From NCBI RefSeq assembly GCF_900103285.1, contig NZ_FNGS01000002.1:350064-414063 (forward strand): a DNA stretch of 64,000 nt, written 5' to 3'. Positions 10,001 through 17,958 of this stretch are shown here, in pieces (position 1 is the stretch's first letter; each line of letters begins with the position of its first letter). A program made the position numbers and the translations under genes. The notes under the pieces are model-generated. The model did no database searches, was not told the DNA's origin, and saw only the letters and a list, made by a program, of their open reading frames with translations. Origin of the DNA: Siphonobacter aquaeclarae (lineage in GTDB: Bacteria > Bacteroidota > Bacteroidia > Cytophagales > Spirosomataceae).

Positions 10001-11059
10001 TCAGATAAACTCATTCATTTCTTCCACCATCGACCCCTTCCGTTCCGAGGATTTCCGTATGACGAGATCCGTTTGCAGGATACGCGTTTGATACCGGATC
10101 GGCTTTCCCTTCTTTTCAATCAGGTCAATCAATAGTTCGGCCGCCTGCTGCCCCATTTCAAAGCCGGGTTGAGCCACTGAGCTCAACGGCGGGTCGAGCA
10201 ACGGCGCGATCGGCGGATCTGAAAACCCGATCAACGCTACCTGCTCGGGCATGCGCAGGCCCATTTCCCGGATGGCGAGGTGCGCGCCCAGCGCGATACT
10301 GGTACTCGCGGCCAGGATACCGTCGGGATAGTCGGCGGCGTTTGCACACAATTCTTTCGTCAACTGATTGCCGCTCTGCTGCCGGAAGGGGCCTTCCACG
10401 AGCCATTCTTCACGTACAGGCAGGTTGTTTTTATGCAGCGCCGCGCGGAACCCGGCTGTTCGCTGCTGGACAATCGGCAGATGCTGCGGACCGGTCAGAC
10501 ATGCCAGGCGACGGCAACCCTGCGCGATCAGGTGCTCGGTAGCCCGGAAGGCGCCGTCGAAGTCGTCGACCAATACCTGGTGCGTTTGAAAATTATCCAC
10601 TTTCCGGTCGAAGAAAACGACGGGAATCCCCTGCTCTTGAAGGGTGCGGAAGTGGTCTCCGTTACGGACGGAGCTGGCTGTAGAGACAACGAGTCCGTCG
10701 GCCCGCCGTACCAGAATATTCCGCACATCAGCAACTTCGCGGTCTACTGAATCGTGGCTCTGGTAGATAATGATGTGGTAGCCCATGCGGTAGGCTACTT
10801 CTTCTACTCCACTGATAACCAGCGCAAAAAAAGAATTAGCAATCTCCGGGACGATGATCCCGATGGTCTGGCTACGGCTGCGCTGAAGGCTCAGCGCGAT
10901 GGGGTTCGGGGAGTAACTCAGTTCCTGGGCCAGCTCCAGTACTTTCCGCTTCGTTTCCTCCCCAATTTCGCTGCTGTCACGCAGGGCGCGGGAGACGGTC
11001 GACTTGGAAACACCAAGCCGGCGGGCAATTTCCTTCAGGGTAATAATCGAACTATTCAC
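10001..11059 (-). CDS. LacI family transcriptional regulator
   Basis: A 352-residue DNA-binding repressor or activator of sugar genes. The N-terminal helix-turn-helix with its hinge is clear (TLKEIARRLGVSKSTVSRAL, residues 7-26), followed by a periplasmic-binding-protein-like ligand domain (IGIIVPEIANSFFALVISGV onward). The start codon is GTG at 11059. Ligand and targets are unknown. A perfect 34-bp palindrome lies 121 bp upstream and is a candidate operator. The esterase gene convergent with it, and the enzymes further along, make a carbohydrate signal plausible. Confidence 0.93.
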   Translation of the reverse strand: MNSSIITLKEIARRLGVSKSTVSRALRDSSEIGEETKRKVLELAQELSYSPNPIALSLQRSRSQTIGIIVPEIANSFFALVISGVEEVAYRMGYHIIIYQSHDSVDREVADVRNILVRRADGLVVSTASSVRNGDHFRTLQEQGIPVVFFDRKVDNFQTHQVLVDDFDGAFRATEHLIAQGCRRLACLTGPQHLPIVQQRTAGFRAALHKNNLPVREEWLVEGPFRQQSGNQLTKELCANAADYPDGILAASTSIALGAHLAIREMGLRMPEQVALIGFSDPPIAPLLDPPLSSVAQPGFEMGQQAAELLIDLIEKKGKPIRYQTRILQTDLVIRKSSERKGSMVEEMNEFI

Positions 11060-11179
11060 GACGGTATTTTTTGCGAAACCCGGAAAAATCCAAAACAGTA
11101 CCGGGACGATTTGATTCTACTCCTCCTCTTTCTTCGGCAAAAATTGAACTTTACCTAAAAAAAACTGACCTAAAGATAG

Positions 11180-11213
11180 TTTACGCAACCGTTCCCGGGA
11201 ACGGTTGCGTAAA
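11180..11213. promoter_or_regulatory. Perfect 34-bp palindrome, candidate operator
   Basis: The sequence centred on CCCGGG at 11194-11199 is a perfect palindrome from 11180 to 11213. It lies in the divergent space between the LacI-type gene (start 11059) and the sigma factor gene (start 11340). LacI proteins bind palindromes with a central CG step, which this has, but it is longer than the usual 18-20 bp. A zero-loop hairpin with an A/T flank could also act in RNA. Confidence 0.6.
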
Positions 11214-11339
11214 AATATTTTCTCCGGCGCTTGGCGGTGCTGTTTTACCCCCCCAATATCCCTTCAACAAACCGGCACGAAAGCAACACCTGTTTTTCCG
11301 GTTTCTGGGAAAAATCGAATACGTCTTACTACCAAACCG

Positions 11340-11951
11340 ATGCATCTCTCGTCACGTCGCTCTGCACTTCGTCCGGCCATCGCCAAATCGAAGGCATCTA
11401 CTGCCCAATTGTTCGAGCGTTTCATTCAGAACGCAGACGACACGGCGTTTTCCGATCTGTATCACCGGTACCACAAGCGGCTGCTGGTTTACGCGACGAA
11501 AATTGTCAATTCTGCCGAGCTGGCGGAGGAGATCGTGCTGGACGTATTCATGCACTTCTGGCAACATCGCTCCCGCCTGCAGATTCATACCTCATTCGAA
11601 TCGTACCTTTTCCGCTCTGTCCGGAACCTGGCATTTGACTACCTCAAGCACTACCGGCACGAGTTGCACCTGCACGAGATTACGCCGGAAGTAGCGAATT
11701 CCCTGCCGTTGTCGGAAGACCGCCTCGCGGACCAGTACGACTACCAGATCCTGAGCCATTTCCTCGAAAGCCATATTGCAGCTCTCCCCAAGCGCTGCCG
11801 CCTGATTTTCCGCATGAGCCGGGAAGAAGGGCTGATGTACCGGGAAATTGCCGAGAAGCTCGACCTGTCGATCAAGACCGTCGAAGCCCAGATGGGCCGG
11901 GCATTGAAAATGCTCCGCTCGGCTTACGAACAGCATTTTGAGGCCGTTTGA
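11340..11951 (+). CDS. ECF-type RNA polymerase sigma factor
   Basis: A 203-residue sigma-70 family protein of the extracytoplasmic function class. Region 2 is seen in FSDLYHRYHKRLLVYATKIV with EEIVLDVFMHFW, and region 4 in YREIAEKLDLSIKTVEAQMG, the helix-turn-helix for the -35 element. The ATG at 11340 is chosen because it gives a normal short leader before region 2; an upstream extension of 45 residues looks non-coding. In Bacteroidota such factors usually sit next to a FecR anti-sigma and SusC/SusD genes. None is present here, so it is an orphan. Confidence 0.88.
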   Translation: MHLSSRRSALRPAIAKSKASTAQLFERFIQNADDTAFSDLYHRYHKRLLVYATKIVNSAELAEEIVLDVFMHFWQHRSRLQIHTSFESYLFRSVRNLAFDYLKHYRHELHLHEITPEVANSLPLSEDRLADQYDYQILSHFLESHIAALPKRCRLIFRMSREEGLMYREIAEKLDLSIKTVEAQMGRALKMLRSAYEQHFEAV

Positions 11952-11980
11952 TGCCCACTCCTACTGGGCATTCAATACGA

Positions 11981-12008
11981 GGTTCCGCTTCCGGGCGGGA
12001 CCTTTTTT
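11981..12008 (+). terminator. Rho-independent terminator after the sigma factor gene
   Basis: GGTTCCGC pairs with GCGGGACC across a short loop and is followed by six T, 30 bp after the stop codon. Confidence 0.7.
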
Positions 12009-12067
12009 CGTTTCCTCCGAAACTTCCCCGGCGGTGATGCTGTTCCCGTCCTATCCCTATCTTCCCA

Positions 12068-13255
12068 ATGAATACCAAGATGCAGGCTACTGTTGAACGT
12101 CCGCCGCAGGCGATTGCCCCCAGTCTGGTATGGATCATGGCCGTTACATGCGGCGTGGTCGTTGCCAACATTTATTACAACCAGCCGTTGCTGCAAAGCA
12201 TCGCTTCTTCCCTCTCGCTATCGGAAAAGGCCGTCGGCTGGATTGCCACCATTACGCAGGTCGGGTATACCCTCGGTCTTCTTTTCATGGTTCCGCTCGG
12301 AGACAAATTCGAGCGGAAGCGTCTCATTTTGCTGATGCTGACGGGCGCCACTGTGTTTTTGCTGATTGCAGGATTTACCCTCAGTTATCCCATTCTCCTG
12401 ATTGCCAGCTTATTCATCGGTATTTTCTCGTCTGTTCCGCAATTGCTGCTGCCAATGGCGGCTCACCTGGCGCCGGACGAGAGCCGCGGAAAGGTAGTCG
12501 GCAAAGTCATGAGCGGTTTGCTCATCGGTATCCTGCTGTCGCGGACTGTCAGTGGCTACGTAGGCGCTCATTTCGGCTGGCAGACGATGTTTCTGGCGGG
12601 GGGCGGCCTCATGCTGGTCATCATGGCGCTGCTGTACACCCGCCTTCCGGATAGCCAGCCGACGTACACCGGCACCTATGGCAGCCTGATGAAATCCCTG
12701 TGGACGCTGGTGCGGACACTTCCCCCGCTGCGCCAGGCGGCAGCTACCTCCCTGTTTCAGTTCGGGGCGTTCAGCGCGTTCTGGACGACGCTCGTATTTT
12801 TCCTGGAAGGCCCTGACTATCAATTTAAAAGTGATATCGTCGGCCTCTTCGGACTCATCGGCGCGGTTGGAGCGCTTGCTGCTCCGCTGGCCGGAAGGAG
12901 TGCTGACAAACGCGGCCCGCGCCCGACGATCCTCGCCGGCATGGCAGTGGGCATCGTAGCCTTCGCGCTGATGGGCATATTGAGCAAATCGCTGCTGGTG
13001 GTGATCCTCGGTGTGATTCTGCTGGATATGGGACAACAGCTGACGCATATTTCGAATCAGACGAAAGTATTCGCCCTGAAACCGGAAGCGCGGAGCCGCC
13101 TCAATACGGTTTACATGTCCAGTGCCTTTGCAGGCGGCTCGCTGGGTTCTTTCCTGGGTATGATGGCCTGGACAAGCGGGCAATGGCCGGCAGTGTGTTT
13201 ACTGGGGATTATCCTCATTTCAATCGGCTTGTTTCTCAACCGGAAAGCGAATTAA
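12068..13255 (+). CDS. MFS transporter
   Basis: A 395-residue inner-membrane protein with twelve predicted helices. The opening ANIYYNQPLLQSIASSL and the loop 2-3 motif GDKFERKRLI mark a major facilitator of the drug/proton antiporter type, and the length is normal. The second half has the matching loop GRSADKRGPR. The substrate is not evident. It lies between a terminator upstream and the promoter of the GH9 fusion gene downstream, so it is probably transcribed alone. Confidence 0.88.
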   Translation: MNTKMQATVERPPQAIAPSLVWIMAVTCGVVVANIYYNQPLLQSIASSLSLSEKAVGWIATITQVGYTLGLLFMVPLGDKFERKRLILLMLTGATVFLLIAGFTLSYPILLIASLFIGIFSSVPQLLLPMAAHLAPDESRGKVVGKVMSGLLIGILLSRTVSGYVGAHFGWQTMFLAGGGLMLVIMALLYTRLPDSQPTYTGTYGSLMKSLWTLVRTLPPLRQAAATSLFQFGAFSAFWTTLVFFLEGPDYQFKSDIVGLFGLIGAVGALAAPLAGRSADKRGPRPTILAGMAVGIVAFALMGILSKSLLVVILGVILLDMGQQLTHISNQTKVFALKPEARSRLNTVYMSSAFAGGSLGSFLGMMAWTSGQWPAVCLLGIILISIGLFLNRKAN

Positions 13256-13263
13256 ACGACTGG

Positions 13264-13311
13264 TAGTCAGGAATCGGCCGGGGCGCATTACCTTTGGTCA
13301 ATTCCTGACTA
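13264..13311 (+). promoter_or_regulatory. Promoter with flanking inverted repeat
   Basis: A TACCTTTG -7 box at 13289-13296 lies 21 bp before the ATG at 13318. It is flanked by an exact 11-bp inverted repeat (13264-13274 and 13301-13311), the right arm covering the expected transcription start. This geometry suits a dimeric regulator; no regulator is identified. Confidence 0.6.
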
Positions 13312-13317
13312 TCCGCC

Positions 13318-16197
13318 ATGCAAGCCCTCTCAACCGCCATTGCAGCAGCCGGCCTGTTTGCCTGCCTTACCGGCTATGCCCAGGTTTCCGGTTCGGGAAC
13401 CCTTCCGTCCGGAGGCAGAATCCGCTCCTTTTCCTACCACCTTCCTGCTGCCATACCTCCCGGCGGACTACCGCTGGTCATCGCCTGTCACGGAGACGGC
13501 GGTACGGGCGCCGGCTTTCAGGCCTACGCCGGACTGGACGCCGTCGCGGATCAGCAATCCTTTCTGGTGGTATACCCGAATGCCGTGAACGTCGGCGGTG
13601 GAATCCAGTTCAATAAATATGCGGACACCGCGCCGGGTTTCGGTACCGTCGGAGACCCGAACGGCCCGTCGCCGGCCGATCCGAACGCTCCGGATGATGT
13701 CGCTTTTGTCTCCGATCTGATCGACTACTTTTATCAGCAGTATCATATCGACCGAAACCGGGTATATGCCACGGGGCATTCCGGCGGCGGGTTTTTCTGC
13801 TACTTCCTCAGTCTGGCAATACCGCAGAAAATAGCGGCGGTTGCTCCGGTAGCAGCCAGTCTCTGGGGGAATGACAGTTACCTCACCAACCGCTTCGCCA
13901 CTGGCAATTACCAGCAGGTTCCTGTCCTGCATATACATAGCAAGGGAGACGGGACGGTCACCCCGCCGATTTCCCCCTATCCGGACCCAACGCCGGATTT
14001 CGTCTGGCCATTATCGAATTATGCCTACGGGAATTGTAATAACGGCAGTGGATACACGACGAATCCCCTCAATGCGAATGTAGATTCCCTGACCTTTTGC
14101 GGTTCCGGAAAAAAAGTCATTTTACTGATGACGAAAGATGCGACGCATGGCTGGAGCACGCTTTTTCCCGTTGCGCAAACGATGTGGAACTTCTTCCGGA
14201 ACTACCAGCTGACAACTTACCCGAACGGCCCGGTCACTGATCCGCATCTCCGGATCGATCAGTTCGGCTACCAACCCCTGGCGAAGAAAATAGCGGTCAT
14301 CGCCAACCCGCAGACCGGCTACGACGCCGGAAGCTCTTTCACCCCCGGAACTGTTTATCAGGTCCGGAATGCCGCGACTAATCAGGTCGTTTTCCAGGCA
14401 GCGCCGGTGGCCTGGAATAGCGGCGCAACGCACGCACAATCAGGAGATAAAGTCTGGTGGTTTGATTTTTCGACGGTGCGTGAACCGGGCACTTATTTCA
14501 TACTGGATACCATCCGGAACGTCCGCAGTTATTCTTTTCAGATTCAGGAAGAGGTGTACCGGCCGGTACTCCGGCATGCAACGCGGGTATTCTTTTACCA
14601 GCGCAGCGGCTTCGCCAAACAACCTCCTTATGCGGAAGCGCCGTGGACAGACGGCGCTGCTTTCCTGGGCCCCGAGCAGGATACCAACTGCAAGCTCGTA
14701 GGCTCGCTAACCGACCCCCGCGATCTCCGGGGCGGCTGGTTCGATGCCGGCGACTACAACAAATACGTCCCGTTTACCTTCGGCACCCTCACGGATATGC
14801 TGCTGGCGTATGAAGACAATCCGCGTGTCTGGACCGACGATTTCGGCATTCCGGAATCGGGCAATGGTATTCCGGATTTGCTCGACGAAATCAAATGGGA
14901 GCTCGACTGGCTGAGGCGTATGCAGTCGGCCGACGGGTCGCTGTTGCACAAAGTCTCGGTCACCGACTTTTCCGCCGTTTCTCCGCCCAGCGCAGATACG
15001 CACCCCAGACGTTATGGCGCAGCAAGTACGGATGCGACAGCTACCGGCGCAGCGGTATTTGCGCTGGCGGCCCTTTCCTTTCGTTCCGTTGATCCGGTCT
15101 ACGCCGATACACTTCAGCAGGCGGCTATCCGGGCGTATGACTGGTGTACCACGCATCCGGAGCAGGTATTTTCGAATACCGGTTTTCAAAGCGCAGCGGC
15201 GACTTATACCTCAAACGACCGGCTGGCCAGGCGGGTAGCAGCGGCGGGATACCTGTTTGCACTGACCGGAAATACGGCCTACCGTACTTTTTTTGATGCA
15301 CAGTATACCCAGCTTCACCTGCTTGCATGGTCGTACGCATATCCGTTTGAAGCGGCCTATCAGGATGCCCTGCTGTACTATACCCGGGTACCGGCGGCTA
15401 CGCCTTCTGTCCGGAATACCATTCTTACTACTTACCGGCAAAGTCTTCAGAACGGGAATACCGAAAACCTTCCGGCATACCTCAACCAAACCGACGCCTA
15501 CAGGGCTTTTCTCGCCGACCGCAACTATACCTGGGGAAGCAACGAAACCAAATCGCATCAGGGGTCTATGTTCCTGACCATGAATCAGTACCAGCTGGAT
15601 ACTGCCAACAGGGTGCAGTACCGGGATGCCGGTCTTGGGTTTCTGCATTACCTCCACGGCGTCAACCCCACGCGATACTGCTACCTGACGAATATGGGTA
15701 CTTCGGGCGCCGGGTATTCTGTTCAGACGATGTATCATTCCTGGTTCGGCGATGGAACAGCTTTCGATACCAATCCGCCACCAGGGTACCTGATGGGCGG
15801 CGCCAATCCGACCTTTGCCCCGGATCCATCCTATGCCGGCCCTCCGCTGTCACCACCTCAGAATCAGCCGGTTCAGAAGTCGTACAAGTCCTGGAATACC
15901 TCCTTTCCGGAAAATTCCTGGGAGCTCAATGAGCCGGCGATTTATTCTCAGGGCGCGTATCTCCGGCTGCTTGCTCAGGCCATGTGTTACACGACAGCCG
16001 TCACCAGCGTCCGTTCCGGCAACTGGACCGACCCTGCGACCTGGGCTTGCCGACGCGTGCCGCTTTCGACAGATCCGGTTATTATTGCGGCCGGAACCTC
16101 CGTCACGGTAAGTACATCTGTCGAAGCCCGGAAGATCTCGCTTCAGGGAACGATTCAGTATCAGAATGGAGGGGTACTTAAACTAGGTCAGCCATGA
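13318..16197 (+). CDS. Secreted esterase-GH9 glycoside hydrolase fusion
   Basis: A 959-residue exported enzyme with two catalytic modules. After a signal peptide (to about residue 22) comes an alpha/beta-hydrolase of the feruloyl-esterase/PHB-depolymerase kind (about 25-300) with nucleophile Ser155 in GHSGGG. An Ig-like domain typical of GH9 enzymes follows (about 310-405, beginning LRIDQFGYQP). The GH9 catalytic domain runs from about 410 to 885, with the base motif DAGDYNKY at 476-483 and the likely acid Glu in NEPAIYSQGA. The last 70 residues, starting SVRSGNWTDPATW, form a small beta-rich module. GH9 cleaves beta-1,4-glucans or xyloglucan; the esterase may remove acyl side groups. No clear C-terminal secretion signal of type IX is seen. 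Confidence 0.88.
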   Translation: MQALSTAIAAAGLFACLTGYAQVSGSGTLPSGGRIRSFSYHLPAAIPPGGLPLVIACHGDGGTGAGFQAYAGLDAVADQQSFLVVYPNAVNVGGGIQFNKYADTAPGFGTVGDPNGPSPADPNAPDDVAFVSDLIDYFYQQYHIDRNRVYATGHSGGGFFCYFLSLAIPQKIAAVAPVAASLWGNDSYLTNRFATGNYQQVPVLHIHSKGDGTVTPPISPYPDPTPDFVWPLSNYAYGNCNNGSGYTTNPLNANVDSLTFCGSGKKVILLMTKDATHGWSTLFPVAQTMWNFFRNYQLTTYPNGPVTDPHLRIDQFGYQPLAKKIAVIANPQTGYDAGSSFTPGTVYQVRNAATNQVVFQAAPVAWNSGATHAQSGDKVWWFDFSTVREPGTYFILDTIRNVRSYSFQIQEEVYRPVLRHATRVFFYQRSGFAKQPPYAEAPWTDGAAFLGPEQDTNCKLVGSLTDPRDLRGGWFDAGDYNKYVPFTFGTLTDMLLAYEDNPRVWTDDFGIPESGNGIPDLLDEIKWELDWLRRMQSADGSLLHKVSVTDFSAVSPPSADTHPRRYGAASTDATATGAAVFALAALSFRSVDPVYADTLQQAAIRAYDWCTTHPEQVFSNTGFQSAAATYTSNDRLARRVAAAGYLFALTGNTAYRTFFDAQYTQLHLLAWSYAYPFEAAYQDALLYYTRVPAATPSVRNTILTTYRQSLQNGNTENLPAYLNQTDAYRAFLADRNYTWGSNETKSHQGSMFLTMNQYQLDTANRVQYRDAGLGFLHYLHGVNPTRYCYLTNMGTSGAGYSVQTMYHSWFGDGTAFDTNPPPGYLMGGANPTFAPDPSYAGPPLSPPQNQPVQKSYKSWNTSFPENSWELNEPAIYSQGAYLRLLAQAMCYTTAVTSVRSGNWTDPATWACRRVPLSTDPVIIAAGTSVTVSTSVEARKISLQGTIQYQNGGVLKLGQP

Positions 16198-16730
16198 AAC
16201 GCCTGTTCGATCCTGCTCATATTCACGTAGAAACCATCCGGCAATTACTGGAATCATCTTTTCCGGTGGAAGAAAGACGGCCTTTTCCGGATTTTCTCCG
16301 GCTGCTTTCCAACGGCGCTTTTTCGCTGTATGTCTGGGAGGAAAACGAAAAACTGATGGCCTTTTCCGTCGTCTGGGATTTCGGGGATTTTCAGTTTCTG
16401 GAATACCTCGCGGTACATCCGGATACCCGCGGAACGGGGTATGGTACCCAGGCGATGAACGACCTGATCGCCGCCTTTCAAACACCCCTGTTGCTGGAAG
16501 TCGAACCGCCGGCAGATGCCATCAGCCGCAAGCGTATCGTTTTTTACGAGCGACTGGGTTTTGTATTGAACGACTTTCCGTATTTCCAGCCGCCGTACCG
16601 GGCAGATGGAACTCCGTTTTCGCTCCGGATCATGTCCTATCGCCGACCACTGGAAGCTGCCGATTTCGCGGAAAAGGCAGAGAAGTTGAAATGGGAGGTG
16701 TATGAGAGGTGGTATGATGGGGTGAAATAA
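16194..16730 (+). CDS. GNAT family N-acetyltransferase
   Basis: A 178-residue protein of the acetyl-CoA-dependent acetyltransferase fold. The acetyl-CoA binding loop is seen in YLAVHPDTRGTGYGTQAM, and the C-terminal FYERLGFVLND is typical. The start codon overlaps the stop of the GH9 fusion gene as ATGA, so translation is probably coupled. The substrate is unknown, and a functional link to polysaccharide breakdown is not obvious. Confidence 0.85.
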   Translation: MKRLFDPAHIHVETIRQLLESSFPVEERRPFPDFLRLLSNGAFSLYVWEENEKLMAFSVVWDFGDFQFLEYLAVHPDTRGTGYGTQAMNDLIAAFQTPLLLEVEPPADAISRKRIVFYERLGFVLNDFPYFQPPYRADGTPFSLRIMSYRRPLEAADFAEKAEKLKWEVYERWYDGVK

Positions 16731-16780
16731 CTTCTTCAAGCCCGCTCGCCTGGGATTTTTCCTCGCCTTCGATTATTCGG

Positions 16781-16804
16781 AATGTAAACAAAACTGTTTA
16801 CATT
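16781..16804. promoter_or_regulatory. Palindromic operator of the toxin-antitoxin operon
   Basis: AATGTAAACA and TGTTTACATT are exact 10-bp arms around AAAC. The site ends 6 bp before the antitoxin ATG at 16811. Helix-turn-helix antitoxins commonly bind such sites over their own start to repress the operon; here that is inferred from position and symmetry. Confidence 0.75.
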
Positions 16805-16810
16805 TCAACT

Positions 16811-17302
16811 ATGGACGGGCGATTCGAAAAATACAAAGGCATTCATCCCGGGATAGTACTGGACCGCGAGCTGAAAAGGCGGGCGCTCAAACAACGACCG
16901 TTTGCTCTGGCCTTGGCCGAGCATCCACAGACTTTTAATGCGATTACGAAAGGGAAACGTAACCTTACGACTTCATTGGCGTTAAAAATCGAGCGGGAGC
17001 TGGGTTTGGAAGAAGGAACGTTGCTCGTTTTGCAGGTTTTTTACGATATCCGGAAAGAGAAAGAAAAGCTTGCAACCCGGATTGCTCCAAATCTGTCCTT
17101 GTTACGCAAAACGCTTTTCTGGGATACTGAGATAGAAAAAATTGACTGGCAACAGCAATCGACGGCAGTTATCCGACGTGTGTTTGAACGTGGAAGCGAA
17201 GCCGAAAAAGCTGAGATCCTTCGATTTTATGGAAAAGCAAAAGTTGTCTCAGTGATGGGTTCCGTCGCTTTGTCGACGGAACCCATCACTGAAGATGAAT
17301 GA
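16811..17302 (+). CDS. Helix-turn-helix antitoxin-like protein
   Basis: A 163-residue protein whose first 75 residues look like an XRE/HigA-type DNA-binding domain (HPGIVLDRELKRRALKQRPF, then NAITKGKRNLTTSLALKIER). The second half is mostly helical and charged and may bind the toxin. It overlaps the downstream nucleotidyltransferase toxin gene by ATGA, the layout of a toxin-antitoxin pair. It is not of the usual AbiEi winged-helix type. A palindrome just before the ATG is its probable operator, and a 19-bp hairpin lies inside its last codons. Confidence 0.8.
   Translation: MDGRFEKYKGIHPGIVLDRELKRRALKQRPFALALAEHPQTFNAITKGKRNLTTSLALKIERELGLEEGTLLVLQVFYDIRKEKEKLATRIAPNLSLLRKTLFWDTEIEKIDWQQQSTAVIRRVFERGSEAEKAEILRFYGKAKVVSVMGSVALSTEPITEDE
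17249..17292 (+). other. 19-bp perfect hairpin at the antitoxin-toxin junction
   Basis: Arms 17249-17267 and 17274-17292 are exact reverse complements with a 6-nt loop CTTTGT. The hairpin lies within the last codons of the antitoxin gene and ends 6 nt before the toxin ATG at 17299. There is no T tract, so it is not a standard terminator. It could lower toxin translation or stall transcription. Confidence 0.9.
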
Positions 17303-17958
17303 CGTTATATTACAACACTGTTGACCCGGATCTTCGATACTGCCTCGATATATTGATGAAGGCAGAGATACTGGCGGACTTCCGCCTTGTTGGAGGTACT
17401 GCCCTCAGCCTCCAGGTTGGGCATCGCCGCTCGGTAGATATCGACTTGTTTACAGACGCCCCTTACGATACGGTCGATTTTCAAGGAACAGACGAGTTCG
17501 TGGAAGCCGCCTTTCCGTATGCCAGTCATATGGCCAACTGCTCACCTGCCCTTGGGAAATCATATTCCATCGGAAACCATCGGACAAACGCTGTCAAGCT
17601 GGATCTCTTTTACACAGATCCTTTTATATTTCCTGCCGTAGTGGCGGAAAATATCCGTTTGGCCTCAGTTGAGGAAATCGCCGCCATGAAACCCGACGTG
17701 ATCTTACGCGGAGGTCGAAAGAAAGACTTTGGGGACTTACACGAGCTTCTCACCATTCACGACGTTTCTACCCTACTCGCACTGCATCGGCAACGATACG
17801 AATACGCCCATGACAGGAACCTGCTCCTGAAGAATCTTACCGATTTCGCTTCCGCTGAAGAAGATTTCGACCCTATTTGCCTCAAAGGAAAGTACTGGCA
17901 ATTTGTCAAGGAAGACATTCAGGAGGCAGTGGCTCTCACCATTCGCTCCGCTCTCTGA
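17299..17958 (+). CDS. AbiEii/AbiGii-type nucleotidyltransferase toxin
   Basis: A 219-residue protein with the nucleotidyltransferase signature VGGTALSLQVGHRRSVDIDL at about residues 31-50: the GG and the DxD pair bind nucleotide and metal. A further conserved patch, GGRKKDFGDLHELL, is typical of this toxin family. Members act as toxins of type IV toxin-antitoxin or abortive-infection systems, transferring nucleotides to cellular targets such as tRNA in studied cases. The start overlaps the antitoxin stop as ATGA. The stop abuts, with no gap, the stop of the convergent DUF2279 gene. Phage defence is likely but inferred. Confidence 0.88.
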   Translation: MTLYYNTVDPDLRYCLDILMKAEILADFRLVGGTALSLQVGHRRSVDIDLFTDAPYDTVDFQGTDEFVEAAFPYASHMANCSPALGKSYSIGNHRTNAVKLDLFYTDPFIFPAVVAENIRLASVEEIAAMKPDVILRGGRKKDFGDLHELLTIHDVSTLLALHRQRYEYAHDRNLLLKNLTDFASAEEDFDPICLKGKYWQFVKEDIQEAVALTIRSAL

